Below are positions 8,433 through 15,775 of a DNA stretch of 64,000 bases, one piece after another. The stretch's first letter is position 1, and each line of letters starts with the position of its first letter. The notes under the pieces were generated by a model. The model was not told the DNA's origin, did not search any database, and was given only the letters and a program-made list of their open reading frames with translations. Both the position numbers and the translations under genes were made by a program. This DNA comes from an uncultured Tenacibaculum sp. (GTDB taxonomy: Bacteria; Bacteroidota; Bacteroidia; Flavobacteriales; Flavobacteriaceae): NCBI GenBank assembly GCA_947497895.1, contig CANMIL010000016.1, positions 1 to 64,000 of the forward strand. Direction: 5' to 3'.

Positions 8433-9374
8433 ATGATTGGAACCGTTTATAAATCAACAGGAAGTTGGTATTGGGTAAAGTCGGAAAAAGAACTTTATAA
8501 GTGTAGAATTAAAGGAAAATTCAGAATTAAGGGAATCAAAAGTACAAACCCTATTGCTGTAGGCGACATTGTTGAATTTGACCTTGAAACCAAAACTGAC
8601 GACGAAACTGGTGTTATTACAAAAATTAAAGATCGCAAAAACTTTATTGTTCGTAAGTCGGTAAACCTATCAAAACAAACACATGTTATTGCTGCCAATA
8701 TCGATCAGGTATTTTTATTGGTAACCATTAACAATCCTCCTACCCTAACAACTTTTATCGATCGTTTTTTAGTAACCGCTGAAGCTTATTCCATTGAAGT
8801 CATTTTGGTTTTCAATAAAATTGACTCTTATGAAGTGGAAGAAAAAGCAGAAATTCTATACTTGAAAGATATTTACGAACCTATTGGTTATAAATGTATT
8901 GAAGTATCTGCTGTTGAAAACAAAAATGTTGATTTGGTAAAAGAGCTAATGTTAGATAAGGTTAGTATGTTTGCTGGCCACTCTGGTGTTGGTAAAACCA
9001 CCCTTGTAAATGCTATTGAACCTACTTTAGATTTAAAAACAAAAGAGATTTCTGAGCAGCACAAGCAAGGTCAGCACACTACCACTTTTGCTGAAATGTT
9101 TGATCTTAGTTTTGACGCAAAAATCATTGATACCCCAGGTATAAAAGGGTTTGGAGTTGTGGATATGGAAAAAGATGAATTGGGAGATTACTTCCCCGAG
9201 TTCTTTGCACTAAAACAACATTGTAAGTTTAACAATTGCATTCATGTAAATGAACCTCATTGTGCGGTTAAAGATGCACTCGAAAATGAAGAAATATCTT
9301 GGTCACGTTACAAAAGTTACTTACAGATTTTAGAAGGTGAAGAAGAGAATTATAGGACTGATATTTGGAAATAA
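8433..9374 (+). CDS. rsgA: small ribosomal subunit biogenesis GTPase RsgA
   Basis: A 313-residue circularly permuted GTPase that assists late 30S maturation. An N-terminal OB fold comes first, followed by the permuted G motifs in order: NKID (G4), a G5-like SAVE, the P loop GHSGVGKTT (residues 182-190) and DTPGIKGFG (G3). A C-terminal zinc site uses CKFNNCIHVNEPHC. Length and motif order are those of the family. It begins a run of closely spaced plus-strand genes (rsgA, dtd, TatD-like, tcdA-like). Confidence 0.95.
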   Translation: MIGTVYKSTGSWYWVKSEKELYKCRIKGKFRIKGIKSTNPIAVGDIVEFDLETKTDDETGVITKIKDRKNFIVRKSVNLSKQTHVIAANIDQVFLLVTINNPPTLTTFIDRFLVTAEAYSIEVILVFNKIDSYEVEEKAEILYLKDIYEPIGYKCIEVSAVENKNVDLVKELMLDKVSMFAGHSGVGKTTLVNAIEPTLDLKTKEISEQHKQGQHTTTFAEMFDLSFDAKIIDTPGIKGFGVVDMEKDELGDYFPEFFALKQHCKFNNCIHVNEPHCAVKDALENEEISWSRYKSYLQILEGEEENYRTDIWK

Positions 9375-9393
9375 TTAACAATTGTTGTTTTAA

Positions 9394-9846
9394 ATGAAAG
9401 CAGTAATCCAAAGAGTTACAAAAGCAAGCGTTACCATAAGCGGAAATAAAGTAGCAAATATTGATAACGGCTTGTTAGTTTTATTAGGTATTGTTAACGA
9501 GGACACTCAAGAAGATATTAGTTGGTTATCTAGAAAAATTGTAGGGCTTAGAATTTTTAATGATGACGAAGGTGTTATGAATACTTCTATTCTAGATACG
9601 AAAGGTGATATTATTGTTGTGAGTCAATTTACCCTGCATGCCTCAACTAAAAAAGGAAACCGCCCAAGTTATTTAAAAGCGGCAAAACCCGATGTTTCTA
9701 TTCCTTTATATGAAAACTTCGTTCAACAAATTGAGAATGATTTGGGTAAAAAAGTACAAACTGGTGAATTTGGCGCAGATATGAAGGTTGAATTATTAAA
9801 TGATGGACCTGTTACCATAATTATTGATACAAAAAACAAAGAATAA
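9394..9846 (+). CDS. dtd: D-aminoacyl-tRNA deacylase
   Basis: A 150-residue homodimeric enzyme that hydrolyses D-amino acids, and glycine mischarged on tRNA-Ala, from tRNA. Both catalytic-site signatures are present: SQFTLHAS for SQFTL and NDGPVTIIID for the Gly-cisPro hairpin NxGPVT. Length is exactly that of the family. The gene lies 19 bases behind rsgA and almost touches the next start, so it is likely in one transcript. Confidence 0.95.
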   Translation: MKAVIQRVTKASVTISGNKVANIDNGLLVLLGIVNEDTQEDISWLSRKIVGLRIFNDDEGVMNTSILDTKGDIIVVSQFTLHASTKKGNRPSYLKAAKPDVSIPLYENFVQQIENDLGKKVQTGEFGADMKVELLNDGPVTIIIDTKNKE

Positions 9847-9847
9847 T

Positions 9848-10492
9848 ATGACTTTTTTTGACGTTCACACACATAATTTCGAGCCTCAAAAGAACACTAC
9901 CTCTATTGTTAATCAATATCCAAAAGATCCCATTACTGGCTCTTTTTTTTCTGTAGGAATTCATCCTTGGTATATTTCTGAATATGAACTAGAACATGAA
10001 TTTACCTTATTAATGGAAAAACTTAATTTGAAAAACTGTTTAGCTATAGGCGAATGCGGGTTGGATAAACTTTCCGAGACCAACTATGAAACCCAAATAA
10101 GCGTTTTTAAAAGACATATTGAACTATCCGAACAAACAAAAAAGCCTCTAATTATTCATTGTGTAAAAGCTTACAATGACATTATTAGATTAAAAAAACA
10201 GTTAAAACCTCAGCAAACTTGGATTTTGCATGGCTTTAACAAAAGCTATCAAATTGCCGAAGATTTACTAAAAAACGAAATTTATATTTCCTTAGGAAGT
10301 GCTTTAATAAAAAACAGAAAACTTCAAACAATTGCCAGTGAAATTGACTCTTCTAAAATTTTATTAGAAACAGATAATTCCAAAGAGTCTATTACCAACA
10401 TTTATAATACATTTGCCACCATTAAAAACGAGAATATTGAACTCGTAACAAAACAAATTAGTAAAAACTTCAATAAAATATTTATAGTATGA
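9848..10492 (+). CDS. TatD-family metal-dependent hydrolase
   Basis: The start is taken at ATG 9848, two bases after the dtd stop, giving 214 residues beginning MTFFDVHTH. An upstream in-frame ATG at 9824 lies inside dtd and would add eight residues of no family similarity. Metal ligands are visible in order: HTH near the N-terminus, GECGLDK (Glu), IHCVKA (His), LHGF (His) and ETDNS (Asp). TatD proteins are DNases or 3'-5' exonucleases with a TIM barrel. The protein is shorter than the usual 255-265 residues, so some loops are missing, and substrate is uncertain. It overlaps the next gene by four bases. Confidence 0.85.
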   Translation: MTFFDVHTHNFEPQKNTTSIVNQYPKDPITGSFFSVGIHPWYISEYELEHEFTLLMEKLNLKNCLAIGECGLDKLSETNYETQISVFKRHIELSEQTKKPLIIHCVKAYNDIIRLKKQLKPQQTWILHGFNKSYQIAEDLLKNEIYISLGSALIKNRKLQTIASEIDSSKILLETDNSKESITNIYNTFATIKNENIELVTKQISKNFNKIFIV

Positions 10493-11205
10493 GTTGGTTA
10501 GAACGTACTGAATTATTGGTACAAGAAGAAGGTCTAAATAAAATTAAAAACGCTAACATTTTAATTGTTGGGCTCGGTGGTGTAGGTTCATTTGCTGCAG
10601 AATTTATTGCTAGAGCGGGAGTAAATAAAATGACCATTGTTGATGGTGATGTTTTCGATGAAACCAATAAAAACCGTCAATTACCTGCTTTAAATAGTAC
10701 TGTTGGAAAATCAAAAGCTCAAGTAATGGCCTCTAGAATTAAGGATATAAACCCTGATATTGACCTTACAGTTGTAGAGGAGTTTGTTTCACCTGAAAGA
10801 GCTTATGAAATTGTAAATCCTGAATTTGATTATGTTTTAGATTGTATTGATAGTATTACTCCAAAAGTGAATTTGATTGTTGCTGCCAGAAGAAAAAAGG
10901 TGAAAATCGTAAGTTCTATGGGAGCTGGAGGAAAGTTAGATGCTTCAAAGGTGAGTGTGAAGGACATTAGTAAAACGAAAAATTGTAAAATGGCTAGAAA
11001 CCTTAAAAAGAGATTAAAGGAACGAAAGGTTGACAAAGGTGTACGAGCAGTATATTCAGAAGAAATTCAAATACCAGCAAGTTTAAAACTTACAGACGGA
11101 ACGAATTTTAAGAAATCGTACTATGGAACTATAAGCTATATGCCTGCCGCTTTTGGATTACAAGCAGCTTCATATGTTATCAATCAGTTAATAAATAAAA
11201 AATAA
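10489..11205 (+). CDS. tcdA: tRNA threonylcarbamoyladenosine dehydratase (TcdA/CsdL-like)
   Basis: A 238-residue E1-like (ThiF/MoeB superfamily) enzyme. GLGGVGSFAAEFIARAG is the nucleotide-binding loop, and DGDVFDETNKNRQ is the adenylation-site Asp...Asn-Arg-Gln. The later CIDSITPK and SSMGAGGKLDASKV match the TcdA subgroup, which cyclises t6A37 of tRNA to ct6A using ATP. It is translationally coupled to the TatD-like gene by an ATGA overlap. It would act in the cytosol, probably with a sulfurtransferase partner encoded elsewhere. Confidence 0.88.
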   Translation: MSWLERTELLVQEEGLNKIKNANILIVGLGGVGSFAAEFIARAGVNKMTIVDGDVFDETNKNRQLPALNSTVGKSKAQVMASRIKDINPDIDLTVVEEFVSPERAYEIVNPEFDYVLDCIDSITPKVNLIVAARRKKVKIVSSMGAGGKLDASKVSVKDISKTKNCKMARNLKKRLKERKVDKGVRAVYSEEIQIPASLKLTDGTNFKKSYYGTISYMPAAFGLQAASYVINQLINKK

Positions 11206-11237
11206 TTTCCACGGAAAATAAATTTTATCTACATTTG
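11206..11237 (+). promoter_or_regulatory. promoter of the YceI-like lipoprotein gene
   Basis: TTTC (11206-11209), a 20-bp spacer and an exact TAnnTTTG box TACATTTG (11230-11237) give a good Bacteroidota promoter. The start would fall near 11241, about 40 bases before the ATG. Confidence 0.6.
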
Positions 11238-11280
11238 TTCTAAATTAGAACGAAAATTCAATCATTTAAAACTAATATTT

Positions 11281-11925
11281 ATGAAAAAATCGATTTTAGC
11301 AATTGCTTTTGTGGCATTAACGGCTATTTCATGTAAAAACGATAAGAACAAAGTAGAAGCTAAAGAAGAAGTTAAAGACGTACAAAAAGTTGAAAACGTA
11401 ATTAACTCATATAAAGCAAACGTTGCTGAATCTACAGTAACTTGGAAAGGTTCAAAGCCAACAGGATCTCACGATGGTGTTGTTTCTTTACAAAATGGAG
11501 TTTTCGATATTGAAAACGGAACTTTAAAAGCAGGAGAGTTCACTATCGATATGAACACTATTTCTTGTTCTGATTTAGAAGCTGGAAACGGTAAAGAAAA
11601 ATTAGAAGGACACTTAAAAGCTGCTGATTTCTTTGATGTTGCTAAATTCCCTACAGCTAAATTTGAAATCGCTAGTTCTGAAGTTAAAGGTGGTAAATTA
11701 CAAGTTACTGGAAACTTAACAATTAAAGAGGTAACTAAGAGTATTACAATTCCTGTTACTGTTACTGAACAAGATGGTCTTGCTACTTTAAAAAGTGATA
11801 CTTTCAGCGTAGATCGTACTGACTTTGGAGTTACTTATAGTTCAAAGAAATTTGATGCTGCATTAAAAGATAAGTTCATCAATGACTTAATGGAAATGTC
11901 TTTCGAAATTAAAGCAAAGAAATAA
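11281..11925 (+). CDS. YceI-family lipoprotein
   Basis: A 214-residue lipoprotein. The signal sequence ends in the lipobox AISC (Cys at residue 19), followed by a Lys/Glu-rich linker KNDKNKVEAKEE. The rest is one YceI-like lipocalin fold, with STVTWKGSKPTGSHDGVV at the start, HLKAADFFDVAKFPTAKFE in the middle and DRTDFGVTYSSKKFD near the end. YceI proteins bind isoprenoid or other lipids in a beta barrel, but the in vivo role is unclear. It has its own promoter and terminator. Confidence 0.88.
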   Translation: MKKSILAIAFVALTAISCKNDKNKVEAKEEVKDVQKVENVINSYKANVAESTVTWKGSKPTGSHDGVVSLQNGVFDIENGTLKAGEFTIDMNTISCSDLEAGNGKEKLEGHLKAADFFDVAKFPTAKFEIASSEVKGGKLQVTGNLTIKEVTKSITIPVTVTEQDGLATLKSDTFSVDRTDFGVTYSSKKFDAALKDKFINDLMEMSFEIKAKK

Positions 11926-11942
11926 TTTCTAATAAATAGTAT

Positions 11943-11977
11943 AAAAAAAGAGGTTGATTATTCAACCTCTTTTTTTA
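11943..11977. terminator. bidirectional terminator overlapping the 3' end of lipB
   Basis: A 14-15-bp stem (11943-11957 with 11962-11976, core GAGGTTGA/TCAACCTC) has a 4-nt loop and A/T runs on both sides. Its right arm encodes the last codons of lipB and its loop contains the lipB stop codon. Confidence 0.9.
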
Positions 11978-12671
11978 TGTATTGTTCTACCTGAAATAGC
12001 TCTTTAAAATGTTTCAGTATTTTTTCTTTGACCTCCTCTTCGTCAATACTTCTTCCTAGCTCCACATGCATAGAAGTAACAGCTTTCCCTCTTATTCCAC
12101 AAGGTATTATATTGTCGAAATAACCTAAATCAGCATTTACATTTAATGCAAAGCCGTGCATGGTAACCCATCTACTCGCACGTATTCCCATGGCGCAAAT
12201 TTTACGCGCAAATGGAGTTCCTACATCTAACCACACCCCAGTTTCGCCTTGACTTCTTTCTCCTTTAATTCCATACTCCCCTAAGGTTAAAATTATAGCT
12301 TCTTCAAGAAGTCGTAAGTATTTGTGAATATCAGTAAAAAAGTTTTCTAAATCTAAAATTGGATACCCTACAATCTGTCCTGGACCATGATAGGTAATGT
12401 CTCCTCCTCTATTTATTTTGTAAAAAGTAGCTCCTTTTTCCTTTAATTGATTTTCGTTCAATAAAAGATTACTTAAATCTCCTGATTTACCCAAAGTATA
12501 AACATGAGGATGCTCTACAAATAAAAAGTAATTTGGTGTATCAATTTCTTTATTTGTATTTCTCTTTTCTTTCTTTAAGGCCACAATAGAATCTAACAAA
12601 CTCGTTTGTAAATCCCATACCTCTTTGAAATCTTTTTTTAATAAATCTTTTGTATAAATAATTTTATTCAT
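11958..12671 (-). CDS. lipB: lipoyl(octanoyl) transferase
   Basis: A 237-residue enzyme transferring octanoate from acyl carrier protein to lipoyl domains. NRGGDITYHGPGQ is the family signature, KICAMG holds the catalytic lysine, and the catalytic cysteine lies in IPCGI. The C-terminal 40 residues (DEEEVKEKILKHFKELFQVEQY) form a short charged helical tail. It is convergent with the YceI-like gene and divergent from the metalloprotease gene, with only 66 bases before that gene's ATG. Confidence 0.95.
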   Translation of the reverse strand: MNKIIYTKDLLKKDFKEVWDLQTSLLDSIVALKKEKRNTNKEIDTPNYFLFVEHPHVYTLGKSGDLSNLLLNENQLKEKGATFYKINRGGDITYHGPGQIVGYPILDLENFFTDIHKYLRLLEEAIILTLGEYGIKGERSQGETGVWLDVGTPFARKICAMGIRASRWVTMHGFALNVNADLGYFDNIIPCGIRGKAVTSMHVELGRSIDEEEVKEKILKHFKELFQVEQYIKKEVE

Positions 12672-12737
12672 AAATTTAGGAATACGCTACTTAATTCTTC
12701 AAAAAATTAACATTTATTGAATTTTAATTATTCAAAA

Positions 12738-15722
12738 ATGAGAAAAAACATTTTATTAATCTTTTTGACACTCGCTTTTTGGAGCGGGTCTCAAGCACAA
12801 AATTACTGGAAAAAAATAGAACAAAAGAAACTATCCCCTAAATCTGAAAGGTATGTACGAAAAGAATCTCCAAAAGAGTTCCAGATATTTTCACTTGATT
12901 TAGATGTTTTTAAGTCGGAATTAATGACTAATTCCAGTCGTTCATTTGGTAAAACCATTCAGTTACCTAGTTCTGAAGGAAAACTAGAGCTATACCACAT
13001 AAAAGAAACACCTGTTTTTGAGGAAAAACTTGCCAGAAAATTCCCAAACATTAAGGCATATACTGCCACTGGTATCGATAACCGAGGTTCTACTGCTAAA
13101 ATAACTATTGGTACAGATGGTATACATGTTCTTGTATCCTACATTGATAAAGAATCGTTTTATATTGATCCCTACACCAGAGATAATAAAACCTATATTG
13201 GGTATAAAAAAAGTGATATCACACATGCTGAAGACAGTTTTGAATGCCATGTACATGAAAAATATAACGAAACCCAAAATTCAAGGAACTTCGGTCAAAT
13301 AAGAAATGCTAATGATGGAAAACTTAGAACCTATAGAATAGCAATCGCTAGTACAGGTGAATATTCTCAATTTCATATAACAAACCAAAATGTTCCAAAT
13401 ATAGCCACTGATGCTGTTAAAAAAGCTGCTGTACTTTCTGCAATGAATACAACTATGGCTAGGGTTAATCAAATTTATGAAAGAGATCTTTCTGTAACTA
13501 TGGTTATTGTAAATAATAATGACCAAATTATTTTCTTAGATCCAGATACTGACAATTTAAGTAATAGTAATGCTGAAACGTTAATTATTCAAAGTCAAAA
13601 TGTTTGTGACAATATTGTCGGATCATCAAACTATGACATAGGTCATACATTTAGTACTGGTGCAGGTGGATATGCCCGTATTGGTATTGTCTGCAATAAC
13701 ATATACAAAGGAGAAGGTGTTACAGGAAGACCTACCCCTATCGGCGATCCTTATGACATTGATTATGTAGCTCATGAAATTGGACATCAATTTGGCGCTA
13801 CGCATACTTTTAATAATTCTTGTCAAGGAAACAGAACTGGCTCTACAGCAGTTGAACCTGGAAGTGGGTCAACCATTATGGCTTATGCAGGAATTTGTTC
13901 TCCTAATGTTCAAAGTAATAGTGATGCACATTTTCACTCTGTAAGCATTGCTCAAATGTGGAATGTAGTGCTATCAACAGCAACTTGTGCGGTACAAACT
14001 AATACCAATAACGCTGCGCCTACGGCTCAAGCAGGAAATGATGTTTCAATACCAAGATCAACTCCATTTGTATTAAAAGGAACAGCTTCAGATGCAGATG
14101 GTACTTCGAGTTTGACATATAACTGGGAACAAATAGATACTGAAATAGCAGTGATGCCACCTCAAGGAACCAATACAGGAGGTCCATTGTTTAGATCACT
14201 TCCTTCTAAAACTTCTCCTGAAAGATATTTTCCTGATTTAGCTACGGTGATTGCAGGAAACTCTTCAACAGTTTGGGAAGTATTGCCTTCCGTGGCCCGT
14301 GAAATGAACTTTTCTTTTACGGTAAGAGATAATAATTCTGGAGGAGCTTCTACAGCTAGAGATGATGTTAAAGTTACTGTAGTTAATACCACTCCGTTTA
14401 CAGTAAACAACCAAGCAACTTGGGCACAAAACACAAGCAGAACGATTTCATGGACTGTAGGCGAAAGTAATACAGACCCTATAAATTGTCAAAAGGTAAA
14501 TATTAAACTTTCAACAAACGGTGGAAACTCTTTTGATTTTGATTTAGCAACCAATATCGATAATGACGGAAATGAAATTATTACCTTACCTTCATCAGTT
14601 CCTGATACGAACGAGGCTATACTAATGATCGAAGCAGCCGATAATATCTTTTACAATGTTACGTCTGAGTTCATTATTAACTCACAACCTGATTTTATAA
14701 TTTCCAATACATCTGGAGACGCTTCTATTTGTAATTCATCAACATCGCAACATACTTTTGAATTGGATTATTCAACCTCAAACGGTTTTTCAGAATCCGT
14801 AACGCTATCCATTACTCAAAGTCCTACAGGGGCACAAACGCAAATTAATCCTTCCACTATTTCAACAAATGGAACCTTCCAAGTAGTTGTTTCAAATTTG
14901 AATGCAGTTGCAGATGGTAGTCATACTCTTGTTCTCAACGCGAAATCCACTTCGTTAGAAAAGAATATCAACTTAAAAATTGATGTTACTAGCGATATCT
15001 GTGAATCAAATGGAAATTTAACCTACAATACTAGCACCAGACTTGTTCAGTTTAACACTATTGACAATGCGACAGCGGGTAAAGATGCTAATGGATATAG
15101 CAATTTTAAATCGATTTCTACGGACGTTGACCAGGGATCAACTCATCAATTAACCGTTAATACAAATACTGACGGAAACTATACCACAGAAACTTTTGCT
15201 TGGATTGATTGGAATCAAAATTGTCAATTAGAACCCAATGAAAAATATGATTTAGGTAGAGTTACTGACAACTCGAATGGAGCAACAAGTAATAGTCCTT
15301 TAGTTATTAACATTCCATCCGACGCCGCTCCAGGGTCGGCTACTTTAAGAGTTTCTACAAAATTTCAAGGTGATGGAAGTCCTGAGGCTTGTGAAATAAA
15401 TTTTGACGGTGAAGTTGAAGATTATACTGTAATTGTAAATGAAGTTACTGCGTCCGTTAATGATAATATCTTCAATAAATTTAATCTATTTCCTAATCCC
15501 TCAAATGGAAACTTTAGACTTATATTTGAATTAAAAGATCAAACTAATGTTTCTCTAGAATTGTACGATATTCGTGGAAGGCTTATCGAAAGAAAAAGCT
15601 TTAATGAAAACTCAAATTTGTTTTCAGAGGATATCACTTTTAACACTGTAAGTTCTGGTATTTATTTGCTTCAGATACAAAACGGGACCTATAGAACTAC
15701 AAAAAAATTAATAGTGAAATAA
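12738..15722 (+). CDS. T9SS-exported reprolysin-like (M12B) metalloprotease
   Basis: A 994-residue protein from ATG 12738, with signal peptide MRKNILLIFLTLAFWSGSQAQ. A TTG at 12717 is in frame but would only add a poor extension. A propeptide-like region leads to a metalloprotease domain with HEIGHQFGATH (zinc ligands His346, His350, His356, catalytic Glu347) and a downstream Met-turn STIMAYAG. Then come a PKD-like segment (GNDVSIPRSTPFVLKG), beta-sandwich repeats, a GEVEDY-type domain (residues GEVEDYTVIV) and a C-terminal T9SS sorting domain (LFPNPSNGNF...KKLIVK). It is expected to be secreted or surface-attached by T9SS and to degrade proteins. It is monocistronic, ending at a bidirectional terminator. 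Confidence 0.9.
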   Translation: MRKNILLIFLTLAFWSGSQAQNYWKKIEQKKLSPKSERYVRKESPKEFQIFSLDLDVFKSELMTNSSRSFGKTIQLPSSEGKLELYHIKETPVFEEKLARKFPNIKAYTATGIDNRGSTAKITIGTDGIHVLVSYIDKESFYIDPYTRDNKTYIGYKKSDITHAEDSFECHVHEKYNETQNSRNFGQIRNANDGKLRTYRIAIASTGEYSQFHITNQNVPNIATDAVKKAAVLSAMNTTMARVNQIYERDLSVTMVIVNNNDQIIFLDPDTDNLSNSNAETLIIQSQNVCDNIVGSSNYDIGHTFSTGAGGYARIGIVCNNIYKGEGVTGRPTPIGDPYDIDYVAHEIGHQFGATHTFNNSCQGNRTGSTAVEPGSGSTIMAYAGICSPNVQSNSDAHFHSVSIAQMWNVVLSTATCAVQTNTNNAAPTAQAGNDVSIPRSTPFVLKGTASDADGTSSLTYNWEQIDTEIAVMPPQGTNTGGPLFRSLPSKTSPERYFPDLATVIAGNSSTVWEVLPSVAREMNFSFTVRDNNSGGASTARDDVKVTVVNTTPFTVNNQATWAQNTSRTISWTVGESNTDPINCQKVNIKLSTNGGNSFDFDLATNIDNDGNEIITLPSSVPDTNEAILMIEAADNIFYNVTSEFIINSQPDFIISNTSGDASICNSSTSQHTFELDYSTSNGFSESVTLSITQSPTGAQTQINPSTISTNGTFQVVVSNLNAVADGSHTLVLNAKSTSLEKNINLKIDVTSDICESNGNLTYNTSTRLVQFNTIDNATAGKDANGYSNFKSISTDVDQGSTHQLTVNTNTDGNYTTETFAWIDWNQNCQLEPNEKYDLGRVTDNSNGATSNSPLVINIPSDAAPGSATLRVSTKFQGDGSPEACEINFDGEVEDYTVIVNEVTASVNDNIFNKFNLFPNPSNGNFRLIFELKDQTNVSLELYDIRGRLIERKSFNENSNLFSEDITFNTVSSGIYLLQIQNGTYRTTKKLIVK

Positions 15723-15735
15723 TAATATATAAAAC

Positions 15736-15764
15736 AAAAGGGTGAGCAATGCTCACCCTTTTCA
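15736..15764. terminator. bidirectional terminator between metalloprotease and receptor genes
   Basis: Stem AAAAGGGTGAGC (15736-15747) / GCTCACCCTTTT (15751-15762) with loop AAT lies between two convergent genes. Confidence 0.9.
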
Positions 15765-15775
15765 ATTCAAATAAT

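Noticed and set aside
9824..9847. Upstream ATG for the TatD-like gene inside dtd
   Set aside because: TatD proteins start with the strand carrying the HTH motif, which ATG 9848 provides after six residues.
12717..12737. In-frame TTG start seven codons upstream of the metalloprotease ATG
   Set aside because: The ATG at 12738 gives a clean signal peptide directly; the extension adds only a polar stretch before it.
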